Shown piece after piece: positions 1 to 7,778 of a stretch of DNA of 21,824 nucleotides (positions are counted from its first letter, which is position 1; every line of letters starts with the position of its first letter). Location: positions 1-21,824 of the forward strand of contig JBCCGE010000053.1 of NCBI GenBank assembly GCA_039029455.1. The letters run 5' to 3'. The notes below the pieces were generated by a model. The model saw nothing but the letters and a program-made list of their open reading frames with translations, made no database searches and had not been told where the DNA came from. Origin of the DNA: JBCCGE01 sp039029455. GTDB taxonomy: Bacteria; Pseudomonadota; Gammaproteobacteria; Arenicellales; Poriferihabitantaceae. The translations under genes and the position numbers were made by a program.

Positions 1-1
1 A

Positions 2-1003
2 TGGTGGTTACCCGGTAGGGCTCGCCAAGAAATGCGTGCATTTCTGAAAGGCATAGAAAGCTTCATTGCCACTGTTCAAACATCCAAGCATGTAATTTTT
101 TCAACTTTAAGTACAAGCATTCTCCCTGATGACAAACTGGTATCTATAGGACTCGAAAACTCAAGTATTTTAGGTGTCTTGTCAAGCAGAGTGCATAGTA
201 GCTGGGCGTTGGCTTCTGGCTCTAGGCTAGGTGTTGGTAACGATCCTGTATATAACAAGTCAACGTGTTTCGATGCGTTCCCTTTTCCTGCCCTAACCGA
301 ACCACAAAAAATCATCGTTGGCGATTTGGCAGAAAAAATAGACCAACTCCGTAAGCAACAACAAGCGCAACACACCAAGCTAACCCTTACTGACATTTAC
401 AATGTGCTAGAGAAGCTGCGTAAAGACGAAGTACTCGACAAAAAAGAGCAACTAATCAATAAACAAGGGTTGGTATCTATACTAAGGGAGCTGCACGACG
501 AATTAGACCGCCAAGTTTTCGCCGCTTACGGCTGGCATGACTTAGCAGATGCCTTGGTTGGCAAGGCCGGTGCCACAACACCATTGCCAGGTAAGAGTGA
601 CGATCAGGCGCAAGCCGAAGAAGAACTGCTAAGTCGATTAGTCGCCTTAAATCACCAGCGCACCGCCGAAGAGAAATCCGGCAAAGTCCGCTGGCTACGC
701 CCAGATTATCAGAATCCCGATACCGAGGTGGAGGAGAAGCAAGAGCAGGTAGATATGGATCTAGCTGATATATCCACAAAGCAAAAAGTCACCGCGCCTA
801 AAACTACAACGAAAGCGACTTGGCCCAAAGTGTTAAGCGAGCAGATCGCCGCCGTAATTGAATTATTAGCCGACCCTGCAACTTGTGAGCAAATCGCTGA
901 TAACTTCAAACGTAAACCGATCAAACAAGTGCAGCCGGTACTCGAAGCGTTAGAAGCTTTAGGCCGTGCGCGGTTATCAGGTGATGCTTGGGAATTAAAC
1001 TAA
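2..1003 (+). CDS. MmeI-like class I SAM-dependent DNA methyltransferase, C-terminal part (5' truncated)
   Basis: The frame is open from base 2, upstream of the first ATG at 32, so this is the 3' end of a longer gene cut by the window edge; 333 residues are visible. The visible start (WWLPGRARQEMR) and the motif NKSTCFDAFPFP near residue 90 match the target-recognition and C-terminal parts of MmeI-type methyltransferases, which are often fused to a nuclease as type IIG restriction enzymes. A helical stretch follows (TLTDIYNVLEKLR), then GLVSILRELHDELDRQVFAAYGW, typical of this family's C-terminus. The catalytic NPPY and SAM-binding motifs would lie upstream and cannot be checked, nor can an N-terminal nuclease. 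The family methylates one DNA strand at an asymmetric site. No partner restriction gene is visible downstream. Family placement is from remembered motifs and fairly secure; activity is unknown. Confidence 0.85.
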   Translation, partial: WWLPGRARQEMRAFLKGIESFIATVQTSKHVIFSTLSTSILPDDKLVSIGLENSSILGVLSSRVHSSWALASGSRLGVGNDPVYNKSTCFDAFPFPALTEPQKIIVGDLAEKIDQLRKQQQAQHTKLTLTDIYNVLEKLRKDEVLDKKEQLINKQGLVSILRELHDELDRQVFAAYGWHDLADALVGKAGATTPLPGKSDDQAQAEEELLSRLVALNHQRTAEEKSGKVRWLRPDYQNPDTEVEEKQEQVDMDLADISTKQKVTAPKTTTKATWPKVLSEQIAAVIELLADPATCEQIADNFKRKPIKQVQPVLEALEALGRARLSGDAWELN

Positions 1004-1229
1004 TGAGAATGAACGCTATTGGTGCATAGTTGCAATCTTAAAGTACCAGTATAACAAGTGGCTATGGCTCGATGACCGCTTAGGGCAAATAGCACCCATT
1101 CAGTTAATTTGGTTCAGAGAAAAATTGGCTGACTATCTCTGGCATACTCAAAGCCGACAGTCATCAGACTGGAAAGATACGTCTAAGCCAACAATACACT
1201 GCAGCCTGCTACAAGGATATATGTAGTTT

Positions 1230-2708
1230 ATGAAAACCTACGACCACTATATTAATGGCGAATGGGTGAAACCGTCGTCAGGTGAGTATTTTGATACGGA
1301 GAACCCGTATACATGTGAAGTCTGGGCGCGGGTTGCAAGAGGAAATGAAGAGGATGCCGATCGAGCGGTTTCAGCGGCAAAGGCAGCATTTGACAACGGA
1401 GACTGGGCGGATATGCGTCCTACCCAAAGGGGAAAGCTGCTGGTAAGACTTGCGGAAATTATTGAACGCGAATCGGCACGTCTGGGTGAACTGGAAGTAA
1501 GAGACAACGGTAAACTGATCGCAGAGATGGCCGGGCAAACAAAGTATCTGGCTGAGTGGTATCGATATTTCGGCGGTCTCGCTGACAAAGTTGAGGGCGC
1601 GGTGTTGCCGTCGGACCGACCTGGAATGTTCAACTTTACCCGTTACGAACCGCTGGGTGTCGTGGGCATGATCACCGCCTGGAACTCGCCATTGCTACTG
1701 CTGGCCTGGAAACTGGCGCCGGCGCTGGCGGCAGGCAATACTGCGGTTATCAAACCATCGGAGTTTACGTCGGCCTCCTCTCTGGAATTCATGGAGCTTA
1801 TTAAGGAGTCGGGAATTCCGGATGGTGTTGTGAACTGTATTACCGGAATGGGTAAAGAGGTTGGTCAGTCTATGGTAGACCATCCCGATCTGTCCAAAGT
1901 CGCGTTTACCGGTTCTGATATGGCCGGCCAGAAAATTTATGAAAGTGCGGCTAAGAAGATCATGCCGGTAACTTTGGAGCTCGGGGGGAAATCGCCAAAC
2001 ATTGTTTTTGAAGACGCGGATTTCGAAGCGGCTGTTATGGGTGCCATTTCCGGAATTTTTGCCGCTACGGGTCAAACCTGCATCGCGGGATCACGTTTGC
2101 TGGTGCAAAGATCAATCCATGATGCATTTGTTGAGCGGCTGGTAGACGTTGCAGGAGCGGCCAGGATTGGAGATCCGATGTCGATGGATACGCACGTTGG
2201 CCCGGTCACAACGCCGCCTCAATATGAAAAAATTCTACATTACATTGATGTCGCCAGAGGCGATGGCGCGACATGTGTGCTCGGTGGTAAGCCGTGTTCC
2301 GGAGAGGGTATTAAGGGCAACCGATTTGTCGAACCCACAATATTTACGGGTGTTTCAAACGATATGCGTATCGCACAGGAAGAGGTTTTTGGCCCTATCC
2401 TGTCAGTGATTCCGTTTGATGATGAAGAGGAGGCCATTCGAATCGGAAACGATATAGTTTTCGGGCTTGCGGCGGGAGTATGGACCTCCGACATTGGACG
2501 AGCGTTGCGTATGTCCGAAAAACTGAAGGCCGGAACAATCTGGGTGAACACCTACAGAGCGGTTAGCTTCATGACCCCGTTCGGTGGGTTCAAGCGCTCG
2601 GGTCAGGGACGGGAAAGTGGTCAGGAGTCAATCAAGGAGTTTATGCAGGTCAAGTCAGTCTGGATTGCGCAGCAGAGTTCGGCCTCTAATCCTTTCATCA
2701 TGCGGTAG
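1230..2708 (+). CDS. NAD(P)-dependent aldehyde dehydrogenase
   Basis: At 492 residues this is a full-length ALDH-superfamily enzyme, cytosolic, oxidising an aldehyde to a carboxylate with NAD(P)+. The catalytic set is complete: N152 in the WNSP motif (oxyanion hole), K175 in VIKPSE (cofactor phosphate contact), the FTGS glycine turn near 226-229, general base E250 in LELGGKSP, nucleophile C284 in GQTCIAGSR, and E385 in EEVFGPI. The N- and C-terminal sequences resemble the broad betaine-aldehyde or semialdehyde dehydrogenase branch, but the substrate cannot be read from the sequence. The ATG at 1230 has AAGGA 12 nt upstream, a rather long spacing. It stands alone on the plus strand between the methyltransferase fragment and a non-coding gap, so context does not narrow the pathway. 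Confidence 0.93.
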   Translation: MKTYDHYINGEWVKPSSGEYFDTENPYTCEVWARVARGNEEDADRAVSAAKAAFDNGDWADMRPTQRGKLLVRLAEIIERESARLGELEVRDNGKLIAEMAGQTKYLAEWYRYFGGLADKVEGAVLPSDRPGMFNFTRYEPLGVVGMITAWNSPLLLLAWKLAPALAAGNTAVIKPSEFTSASSLEFMELIKESGIPDGVVNCITGMGKEVGQSMVDHPDLSKVAFTGSDMAGQKIYESAAKKIMPVTLELGGKSPNIVFEDADFEAAVMGAISGIFAATGQTCIAGSRLLVQRSIHDAFVERLVDVAGAARIGDPMSMDTHVGPVTTPPQYEKILHYIDVARGDGATCVLGGKPCSGEGIKGNRFVEPTIFTGVSNDMRIAQEEVFGPILSVIPFDDEEEAIRIGNDIVFGLAAGVWTSDIGRALRMSEKLKAGTIWVNTYRAVSFMTPFGGFKRSGQGRESGQESIKEFMQVKSVWIAQQSSASNPFIMR

Positions 2709-3261
2709 TATCTCAAATCCGCTGTTCGATGATCAGACGCATGACACTTTGAGACTCAGGCTTTCGTTTCTTTATCCTGATCGCGATAATTCACCTTATC
2801 GATTTCCACACTTTCGCAACACAATCGTTTTTTTTGCTGTATGCGCTGAATACCTTTTTTATCACTGCGATTGCCGTAAATTGGCGTGGTGCCGTTGTAT
2901 AGGGATTGTTCGAGAAGTCTGAGCAGATGATTTCTGTTGCTGTGTCTCTTGTATTGGCACAGTCGTTTAAAACGGCAATGATATAGATGCTTTTTGCTCT
3001 ACTTGCGTAATTTTCGAAGATCCCAACTGTTAAGCAGCTCAATAGAAGTCAGCACAAAGAACAGCGCCGTTTCCCTTAGCAATCAATTTTCAGGCGCACA
3101 GTTCTTGGACGGATCAAAGAGGCTAATTATCGCTCAGACCTAAATATAAGTATTTTTTTACAAAGACTTACCGTTAGTTGTCCGTATTTCCAAGGTGCTG
3201 TGATGACTGCATAGAGCTAAAAGGCAATATACTCTCTTCTTGAACTGACAGGAGTTGGCTT
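2709..3261. other. 553-bp gap without a convincing gene
   Basis: Short open frames exist on both strands (for example minus strand 2791-3042, 83 codons), but none has a recognisable domain, a good ribosome-binding site or a family-like sequence. The stretch is AT-rich and contains T-runs near 2827 and 3153 without clear stems before them. A possible -10 (TATACT, 3228-3233) lies shortly before the TTG-started gene at 3262. I see no tRNA, riboswitch or repeat. Confidence 0.5.
3228..3233 (+). promoter_or_regulatory. possible -10 element upstream of the beta-sandwich repeat gene
   Basis: TATACT is one mismatch from the sigma-70 -10 consensus and lies about 29 nt before the TTG start at 3262. No good -35 box is visible at 16-18 nt spacing, so the call is weak. 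Confidence 0.25.
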
Positions 3262-3264
3262 TTG
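3251..3264 (+). promoter_or_regulatory. Shine-Dalgarno deciding a TTG start
   Basis: GGAG at 3251-3254 is followed by 7 nt and then TTG at 3262-3264, which opens a frame with a proper N-terminal hydrophobic export segment. The next in-frame ATG (residue 26) would remove that segment. This is why TTG is chosen as start. Confidence 0.65.
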
Positions 3265-4320
3265 AGACTGACGGCGTACATTGCAATTACCGTACTCGGT
3301 GCAGCTGTCGTAGTGCATGCAGTGAAGTCGGTTTATATGCCTTCTGAACAGTCTTTTGCCGATTCGACCGGCGAGCAGGACCTTGTAAATGCTGTTTCAG
3401 GCACATTAGAGAATCATTCTGATACGGTTCAGCCGGATCAAGTTGAAAACGCAGCTCCTCAAGTGTCCGTCAAAGACCTGTCAGGCTCCCGGGCCACTGC
3501 GCATGAATTAAGCGATGATGAGGTGGATGTGGTCACGTTTCGTGGCAATATTCAAACGGAATACGGCGCCATATCCGTTGGGGAGACAGTAAATTTATAT
3601 TCCAGAAAACGGAATCAGGGGTACTCAGTCACCAGTGACAGCACGGGCAGTTTTTCATTTGAGCAAATTCTTGCTGCCGAAGATTACCGACTGAGTGTCG
3701 CCCCTAAAGGGATGTTTGAACGACTGACCATTGATTCTGTCTCTATTCTGGAAAGCACTTCAGGATTTACTATCTTTCTGAAACCGCTTGCACTTTCAAC
3801 GCTAACGGGAGTGGTAAAAAACCAGGATGGTGTCGGTATAGCGGACTATCAGTTCACATTGAAGAGTTTGAATAAAGCCAAGTGGAGACTTTCGATCGAG
3901 ACGGATGATTTAGGCGAGTTCAGGGTTGAAAATGTCCCGCTGGGTCGACTCGAATTCACAAAGACCTATGGTCAGGCATTGCTGATCACGGGCCATGATT
4001 TCCAGGAGAATCAGGCGGAGAAACTGGAACTCATTGTTGACGAAGGTTCTTTTCAGGTTAGCGGTTTTATATACGATCAATACAACAATCCGGTTTCGGG
4101 AGCGACTGTCGTTCTGGACTGGGAGCATACATCCAATGCGGCACGCAGCACTGCCATACGGCAGGTTACGACCGATCCGAGCGGGCGTTTTCTGATTGAA
4201 AATATTGGCCGGGGCGCGCACTCTTTGTTGGTAACTGCCCTGGAGCACCAAAGTTTCAGGACCGATCTAATTGTGGGCGTGGATAGCACTGACTTTACAA
4301 TTGTTCTACCTGCAATCTGA
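3262..4320 (+). CDS. Exported protein with three carboxypeptidase-regulatory-like beta-sandwich repeats
   Basis: 352 residues. Residues 4-20 form an N-terminal hydrophobic segment (signal peptide or membrane anchor); no lipobox Cys is seen. Residues 30-88 are acidic, low-complexity linker. Three tandem domains of about 80-90 residues follow, near 92-174, 180-260 and 263-349. Each carries the strand-turn-strand signature of CarboxypepD_reg or Cna-B-like folds: TSDSTGSFSFEQI (124-136), ETDDLGEFRVENV (213-225) and TTDPSGRFLIENI (303-315). Such domains are structural or binding modules of secreted and periplasmic proteins. No protease or other catalytic domain is attached, so a biochemical role cannot be assigned. 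The gene is monocistronic, with a candidate hairpin terminator about 90 bp downstream and a convergent neighbour. Fold assignment is reasonably confident; function is unknown. Confidence 0.8.
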   Translation: MRLTAYIAITVLGAAVVVHAVKSVYMPSEQSFADSTGEQDLVNAVSGTLENHSDTVQPDQVENAAPQVSVKDLSGSRATAHELSDDEVDVVTFRGNIQTEYGAISVGETVNLYSRKRNQGYSVTSDSTGSFSFEQILAAEDYRLSVAPKGMFERLTIDSVSILESTSGFTIFLKPLALSTLTGVVKNQDGVGIADYQFTLKSLNKAKWRLSIETDDLGEFRVENVPLGRLEFTKTYGQALLITGHDFQENQAEKLELIVDEGSFQVSGFIYDQYNNPVSGATVVLDWEHTSNAARSTAIRQVTTDPSGRFLIENIGRGAHSLLVTALEHQSFRTDLIVGVDSTDFTIVLPAI

Positions 4321-4408
4321 TTCTTATACAGTGGTCAATAACGGTGCGTATGGATGCGGATTTGCGAGCACTCTCCAGGTTTCCCGGAGTCACCGAGACC
4401 GTAAACAT

Positions 4409-4441
4409 GAGACGCATGAGGGCCTCGCGTTTCTAACTTTT
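4409..4441 (+). terminator. candidate hairpin terminator between convergent genes
   Basis: GAGACGC (4409-4415) can pair with GCGTTTC (4427-4433), 7 bp with one G-U. The 11-nt loop could itself pair GAGG with CCTC, and TAACTTTT follows. It lies between the stop of the beta-sandwich gene (4320) and the end of the convergent glutathione transferase gene (4471). The T-tract is interrupted. Confidence 0.4.
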
Positions 4442-4470
4442 CTGTTGATCGTTACTACAGTGATGTTGTA

Positions 4471-5088
4471 TTAGTGATCGAGACGTTCGAAAGCTGATTT
4501 AACCGCCGGTCTGTCTTCAATCTTTTCAATCCATTGGCGAAAATTTACTAGTGGCCCCAGCTTGTCGGACGCCCCAAACCTGGTCAGATACTGAAGTCCG
4601 CTTCTGGCCCACGGGAAAACCATCATATCTGCAATCGTGTATTCCGGACCGCCCAGATAGGGTTCCTGGCCCAGGCGGTTTTCCAGCACCTGATACAGTC
4701 TCACGGTTTCATTCAAGAACCGATCAACGGCATAGGGAACAGGGGGGCTGGCTTGTACAAAATGTCCCCACTGACCGATCATGGGGCCGAACCCACCCAC
4801 CTGCCAGTACACCCACGAAAGTGTTGAAGCCCGGATTTGCCCCTTCGGTGCCAGAAAGCGGGAATATTTGTCGGCGAGGTAGGTGAGGATTGCACCTGAT
4901 TCGAACAACACGACGTCATCGACGAGTGCCGGAATTTTGTGATTGGGATTTATTTCGGAAAGTTCCTTTTCAAACTGCTTTCCGGCAGTGATGTCAACCG
5001 GGATCAGTTCATAGGACTCTTCGATTTCCTCAAGAAAAATTACGGGTTTTTGGCCATTCGGTGTGTTCCAGGTATACAGTTTTATCAT
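4471..5088 (-). CDS. YfcG/Ure2p-like glutathione S-transferase family protein
   Basis: 205 residues, the usual GST length, with an N-terminal thioredoxin-like domain (about 1-78) and an all-helical C-terminal domain (about 85-200). The N-terminus TPNGQK puts Thr9 and Asn11 where YfcG/YghU-type enzymes place the residues that contact glutathione in lieu of a catalytic Tyr, Ser or Cys. The cis-Pro loop is HKIPALVD (P53), and E64-S65 forms the usual glutathione gamma-glutamyl site. Characterised relatives are disulfide-bond reductases rather than detoxifying conjugases. It is the last gene of the minus-strand operon, 12 bp after the solute-binding protein gene, with GGAGA in that gap as ribosome-binding site. 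The physiological substrate is unknown. Confidence 0.9.
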   Translation of the reverse strand: MIKLYTWNTPNGQKPVIFLEEIEESYELIPVDITAGKQFEKELSEINPNHKIPALVDDVVLFESGAILTYLADKYSRFLAPKGQIRASTLSWVYWQVGGFGPMIGQWGHFVQASPPVPYAVDRFLNETVRLYQVLENRLGQEPYLGGPEYTIADMMVFPWARSGLQYLTRFGASDKLGPLVNFRQWIEKIEDRPAVKSAFERLDH

Positions 5089-5100
5089 GAGATTTCTCCA

Positions 5101-6240
5101 TCAAGGACGGCGGCTATAGTCGATTTCTATCGGAGTTGGCCCGTGCACAGGACCGATCAGTTGCTCCATTTGCATGCGAAACCGCTCAACCCGATCTCTT
5201 TTCAGCATCCATCGATGAAAATCACCCGGGGAGGTATTGTGGTTTAGTACAGACTTATGGCCGCCCGGCGCCTCAATATCCATACGAACTGGAAACTGCA
5301 GCCAACTGCCCTGAAATTCTTCTGAGAGCATCCAGTTCAGATAGAGTCTGGCTGCCGCTTTGTTCTTGGCTTGGGTAGGAATACCTGCCGTCTGATACCA
5401 GGTCAGGAAGTAATCCTCTCGTGGAAAGACAAATCGAGTATTGCTGTCGGGAAAGGGTTCAAACGCCCAGAACGTCGTAAAGCTTGCGGCGTACCATCCA
5501 TTATTAATGGCAACGTAAGGCATCGCTGTTCCGCGTATCCAGGTCGGCTCGGTGGCGACCAGTTGCTCGAGATAGTTCCAGCCGTAAGCCTCCTTTAGGT
5601 TCCAGAACTGATACAGGACCGCGTCATCATCATGGGGATAGGTCAGAATGACCTTTCCTTTCAGATCAGGGTCCAGATAGTCGAGAGCGTCGCGCGGTGC
5701 GTCGTCTTCATCGATCAGATCCAGATTGATATAGTTTGTAAATGTTACCCCGTAAAGACCAATCCACCGTCCGTGGGGATCTTTGTGATCAGGGAAAACC
5801 TTGTCCCAGTTCTTTGGTCGATAGCGTTCCAGAAGGTCGTTTTCAGCGTAAAAGTTGAAGTCGTGGAGAGTTTGAAACTGAATGACGTCCGGAACCTCAG
5901 TCCTCTCACCTGACGCTCTCGCATTATCGTACCGTGGCGCATGATTAATGCTCACGTCCACACTGTGGGCAACGTTAAGCTTTGGAAATCTCGCTTTGAA
6001 CATATCCAGGTAGTAGTCGACCTGGTCCGGTTTGTCGCCACCTGCTCTTAGAATAAATTCGCCACCTTCATCAAGGGCGGCAGCGTAGAGCTCATCAAGC
6101 GATCGACTTTCAATTTCCGCCGCCGATGTGCTGACTGAAATCAGTGCAAGGAGCCCAAGCCCTGCGCGCGTTAAACCAAGTATCATGTGTTTCGATTGCC
6201 TCGTTAAATCTGAATAAAGCCTGTGAAAAAAAGGTCGCAT
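5101..6240 (-). CDS. Orphan periplasmic extracellular solute-binding protein
   Basis: About 379 residues. The ATG at 6240 is preferred over the overlapping TTG one codon upstream; an internal Met (near 6186) also precedes the signal peptide. The hydrophobic segment GLGLLALISVSTSAA, followed by AEIES, looks like a Sec signal with cleavage after Ala-Ala. The mature part has the two-lobe periplasmic binding architecture of the iron(III)/polyamine-type SBP families (hinge-type strands such as GKVILTYPHDDD, and NNGWYAASF in the second lobe). The ligand cannot be read; I do not see a certain Tyr-pair ferric site. No permease or ATPase gene is adjacent, so it is an orphan SBP in an operon with a DUF5519 protein (gap about 9 bp) and a GST (gap 12 bp). 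Confidence 0.82.
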   Translation of the reverse strand: MRPFFHRLYSDLTRQSKHMILGLTRAGLGLLALISVSTSAAEIESRSLDELYAAALDEGGEFILRAGGDKPDQVDYYLDMFKARFPKLNVAHSVDVSINHAPRYDNARASGERTEVPDVIQFQTLHDFNFYAENDLLERYRPKNWDKVFPDHKDPHGRWIGLYGVTFTNYINLDLIDEDDAPRDALDYLDPDLKGKVILTYPHDDDAVLYQFWNLKEAYGWNYLEQLVATEPTWIRGTAMPYVAINNGWYAASFTTFWAFEPFPDSNTRFVFPREDYFLTWYQTAGIPTQAKNKAAARLYLNWMLSEEFQGSWLQFPVRMDIEAPGGHKSVLNHNTSPGDFHRWMLKRDRVERFRMQMEQLIGPVHGPTPIEIDYSRRP

Positions 6241-6249
6241 CAACTCGAA

Positions 6250-6741
6250 TTACCGGTTTTCTGCCGATGCGGTCCTGCCGGTTGCGAACTGGTAAGAGCG
6301 ATTGAGGATAATTTTGATGGTTTCCAGTTCGTCTTTGTCGCGAGGTGAGAACACCATCACCAGACCTTTCGGGAAGTGTCCCAGTGTTACCAGAAAGTGG
6401 TCCTCCCCCCAGCCTTTGTACACCACTTCATGCGCATCCTCTGCGGACAGCATCAGATGCATGCTGCCGTTGTCTGGATGAGGGTGGATGTGTGCGAATT
6501 CCCGACCGATCATGAACGCCGCTTGATTGCATGAGCAGTTTTGATGCATTACCAGTGCGCGCGCTCCGGGCACGGAAATAGCACTGTGCTCATTTTGAAC
6601 ATCAGGTAATGCGAACGCCCACTCATGCAGTTTATCCACGATTTCATCGGAGCCGTGCTGATCGATTTGCGAGTGCGGAATTGAGCTCGTGGTGTTCGGT
6701 TTGGGACCGAATCGCTCGGTAAGTTCGAATGAGTCTGTCAT
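6250..6741 (-). CDS. DUF5519 / 'luciferase-domain' family protein
   Basis: 163 residues. The C-terminal two-thirds match the small family annotated as luciferase domain (DUF5519): EFAHIHPHPDNGSMHLML (81-98), the signature KGWGEDH (109-115) and a terminal block with PRD (133-135), DELE and a Y-x-F-A-T-G end. The conserved histidines H84, H86, H88, H95 and H115 are candidate metal or catalytic residues. Despite the name there is no evidence for light emission, and the family's reaction is not established to my knowledge. It is the first gene of a three-gene minus-strand operon with a good ribosome-binding site (AGGAAA), divergent from a LysR gene. Its two Cys (69, 71) lie in a non-conserved part. 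Confidence 0.82.
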   Translation of the reverse strand: MTDSFELTERFGPKPNTTSSIPHSQIDQHGSDEIVDKLHEWAFALPDVQNEHSAISVPGARALVMHQNCSCNQAAFMIGREFAHIHPHPDNGSMHLMLSAEDAHEVVYKGWGEDHFLVTLGHFPKGLVMVFSPRDKDELETIKIILNRSYQFATGRTASAENR

Positions 6742-6809
6742 TGCTCAGGTTTCCTGCTTTCTTTCAGAAAAATATAGTATGAACATAAACGCAATACAAT
6801 TTACAATAA

Positions 6810-6836
6810 GTGCAAATTAATATTGCAAATATGCAC
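6810..6836. promoter_or_regulatory. LysR-type operator in divergent promoter region
   Basis: The 100-bp gap between the DUF5519 operon and the LysR gene holds the inverted repeat TGCAA-N7-TTGCA (6811-6827), in the usual T-N11-A size class. TGCAAAT is repeated directly at 6811-6817 and 6824-6830, and outer GTGCA/TGCAC arms lie at 6810 and 6832. It ends a few bases before the GTG start, so the LysR protein probably controls its own gene and the operon. Binding is inferred. Confidence 0.5.
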
Positions 6837-6841
6837 AACTA

Positions 6842-7717
6842 GTGAACTGGAGTGATATTCCTTATGTTCTTGCGGTGTGTCGGACCGGGAGTCTGTCAGG
6901 CGCCGCCCGCAGACTTGGCGTCAATCATTCGACTGTTTTTCGGCGCATCGAAGCGCTGGAGAAAAACCTGGGAGTGAAGCTCTTCGAACGGTTACCCGAA
7001 GGATACGTGCTGACGTCCGCCGGTGAGCATTTCTATCGACGGGCGATAACTATCGAAAACGGAGTGGACACTCTAAACAGAGAGCTGGGAGGAAAAGATC
7101 TGCGGTTGGAAGGTCGACTGGCGGTCACAACGACCGACTCTTTGCTCTATCGTTTGACACCGGTATTTTTAAAATTTCAAGAGCAGTACAAAGAAATTGA
7201 TTTGCGGCTCATTTCAGAAACCCGTGCGCTTAACCTGAATCACAGAGATGCGGACATAGCTCTCAGGCCGACACAGAATCCACCGGAGCAGTGGGTTGGC
7301 AGAAAACTGTTTCCAATTATCTGTGCGACCTATGCACACAGAGACTATTTGGCTGACGTACAGAATCAAGCCGAAGAAACTCGCCGATGGATTGGCTTAA
7401 GTGAGGACTTAAATCGATCGCCAATGCATCAGGTCCAAAATCTGATCAAGCCTAAAACTGCTCCAGTTACCGTAGTCAATACTATGATGGGTGTTTTCGA
7501 AATGATCCGCAGTGGACTTGGTATAGGTGCAATGCCTTGTTACCTGGGAGAACATTGTGAGGAGCTTGTTCGAGTGCATGAGCCGATGGAACAATTTTCT
7601 TCTCATCTTTGGATATTGGCCCATCCTGATATGCACAGAAGTGCCAGAGTGCACGCCTTTTTCAAGTTTGCTACCCAATTAATAACTGAAGACTATATGC
7701 ACGCCAAATCAGGGTGA
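6842..7717 (+). CDS. LysR-family transcriptional regulator
   Basis: 291 residues, standard LTTR length. The N-terminal winged helix-turn-helix spans about residues 3-62 (WSDIPYVLAVCRTGSLSGAA, then a VNHSTVFRRIEALE recognition helix and LFERLPEGYVLTSAG wing). A periplasmic-binding-like effector domain follows from about 90 to 285. The start is GTG at 6842; the nearby upstream ATG is out of frame and stops at once. No Shine-Dalgarno is visible, so translation may be weak or nearly leaderless. It is divergent from the DUF5519-SBP-GST operon, with a LysR-like palindrome between, and is likely its regulator. Its sequence style is close to the second LysR gene at 12430, suggesting the same subfamily. 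The effector is unknown. Confidence 0.92.
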   Translation: MNWSDIPYVLAVCRTGSLSGAARRLGVNHSTVFRRIEALEKNLGVKLFERLPEGYVLTSAGEHFYRRAITIENGVDTLNRELGGKDLRLEGRLAVTTTDSLLYRLTPVFLKFQEQYKEIDLRLISETRALNLNHRDADIALRPTQNPPEQWVGRKLFPIICATYAHRDYLADVQNQAEETRRWIGLSEDLNRSPMHQVQNLIKPKTAPVTVVNTMMGVFEMIRSGLGIGAMPCYLGEHCEELVRVHEPMEQFSSHLWILAHPDMHRSARVHAFFKFATQLITEDYMHAKSG

Positions 7718-7778
7718 CGCAGTAAATATCCGTGTCCGTAAGGAGAAGACTGTTTATTTGATTTTGACTTACGCTGAT

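Noticed and set aside
2..1003. Phage-defence island beginning at the left edge
   Set aside because: Only one partial methyltransferase is visible; the following genes are metabolic, so an island cannot be claimed from this window.
2791..3042. 83-codon minus-strand frame in the gap before the beta-sandwich gene
   Set aside because: No recognisable motif, no good ribosome-binding site, and typical of chance frames in AT-rich gaps.
4551..4886. 111-codon plus-strand frame opposite the glutathione transferase
   Set aside because: Pro/Arg/Trp-rich composition and full overlap with a well-conserved gene mark it as a shadow.
6250..6741. Bioluminescence gene, from the 'luciferase' family name
   Set aside because: It is unrelated to bacterial LuxAB; the family name does not establish light emission and no lux genes are present.
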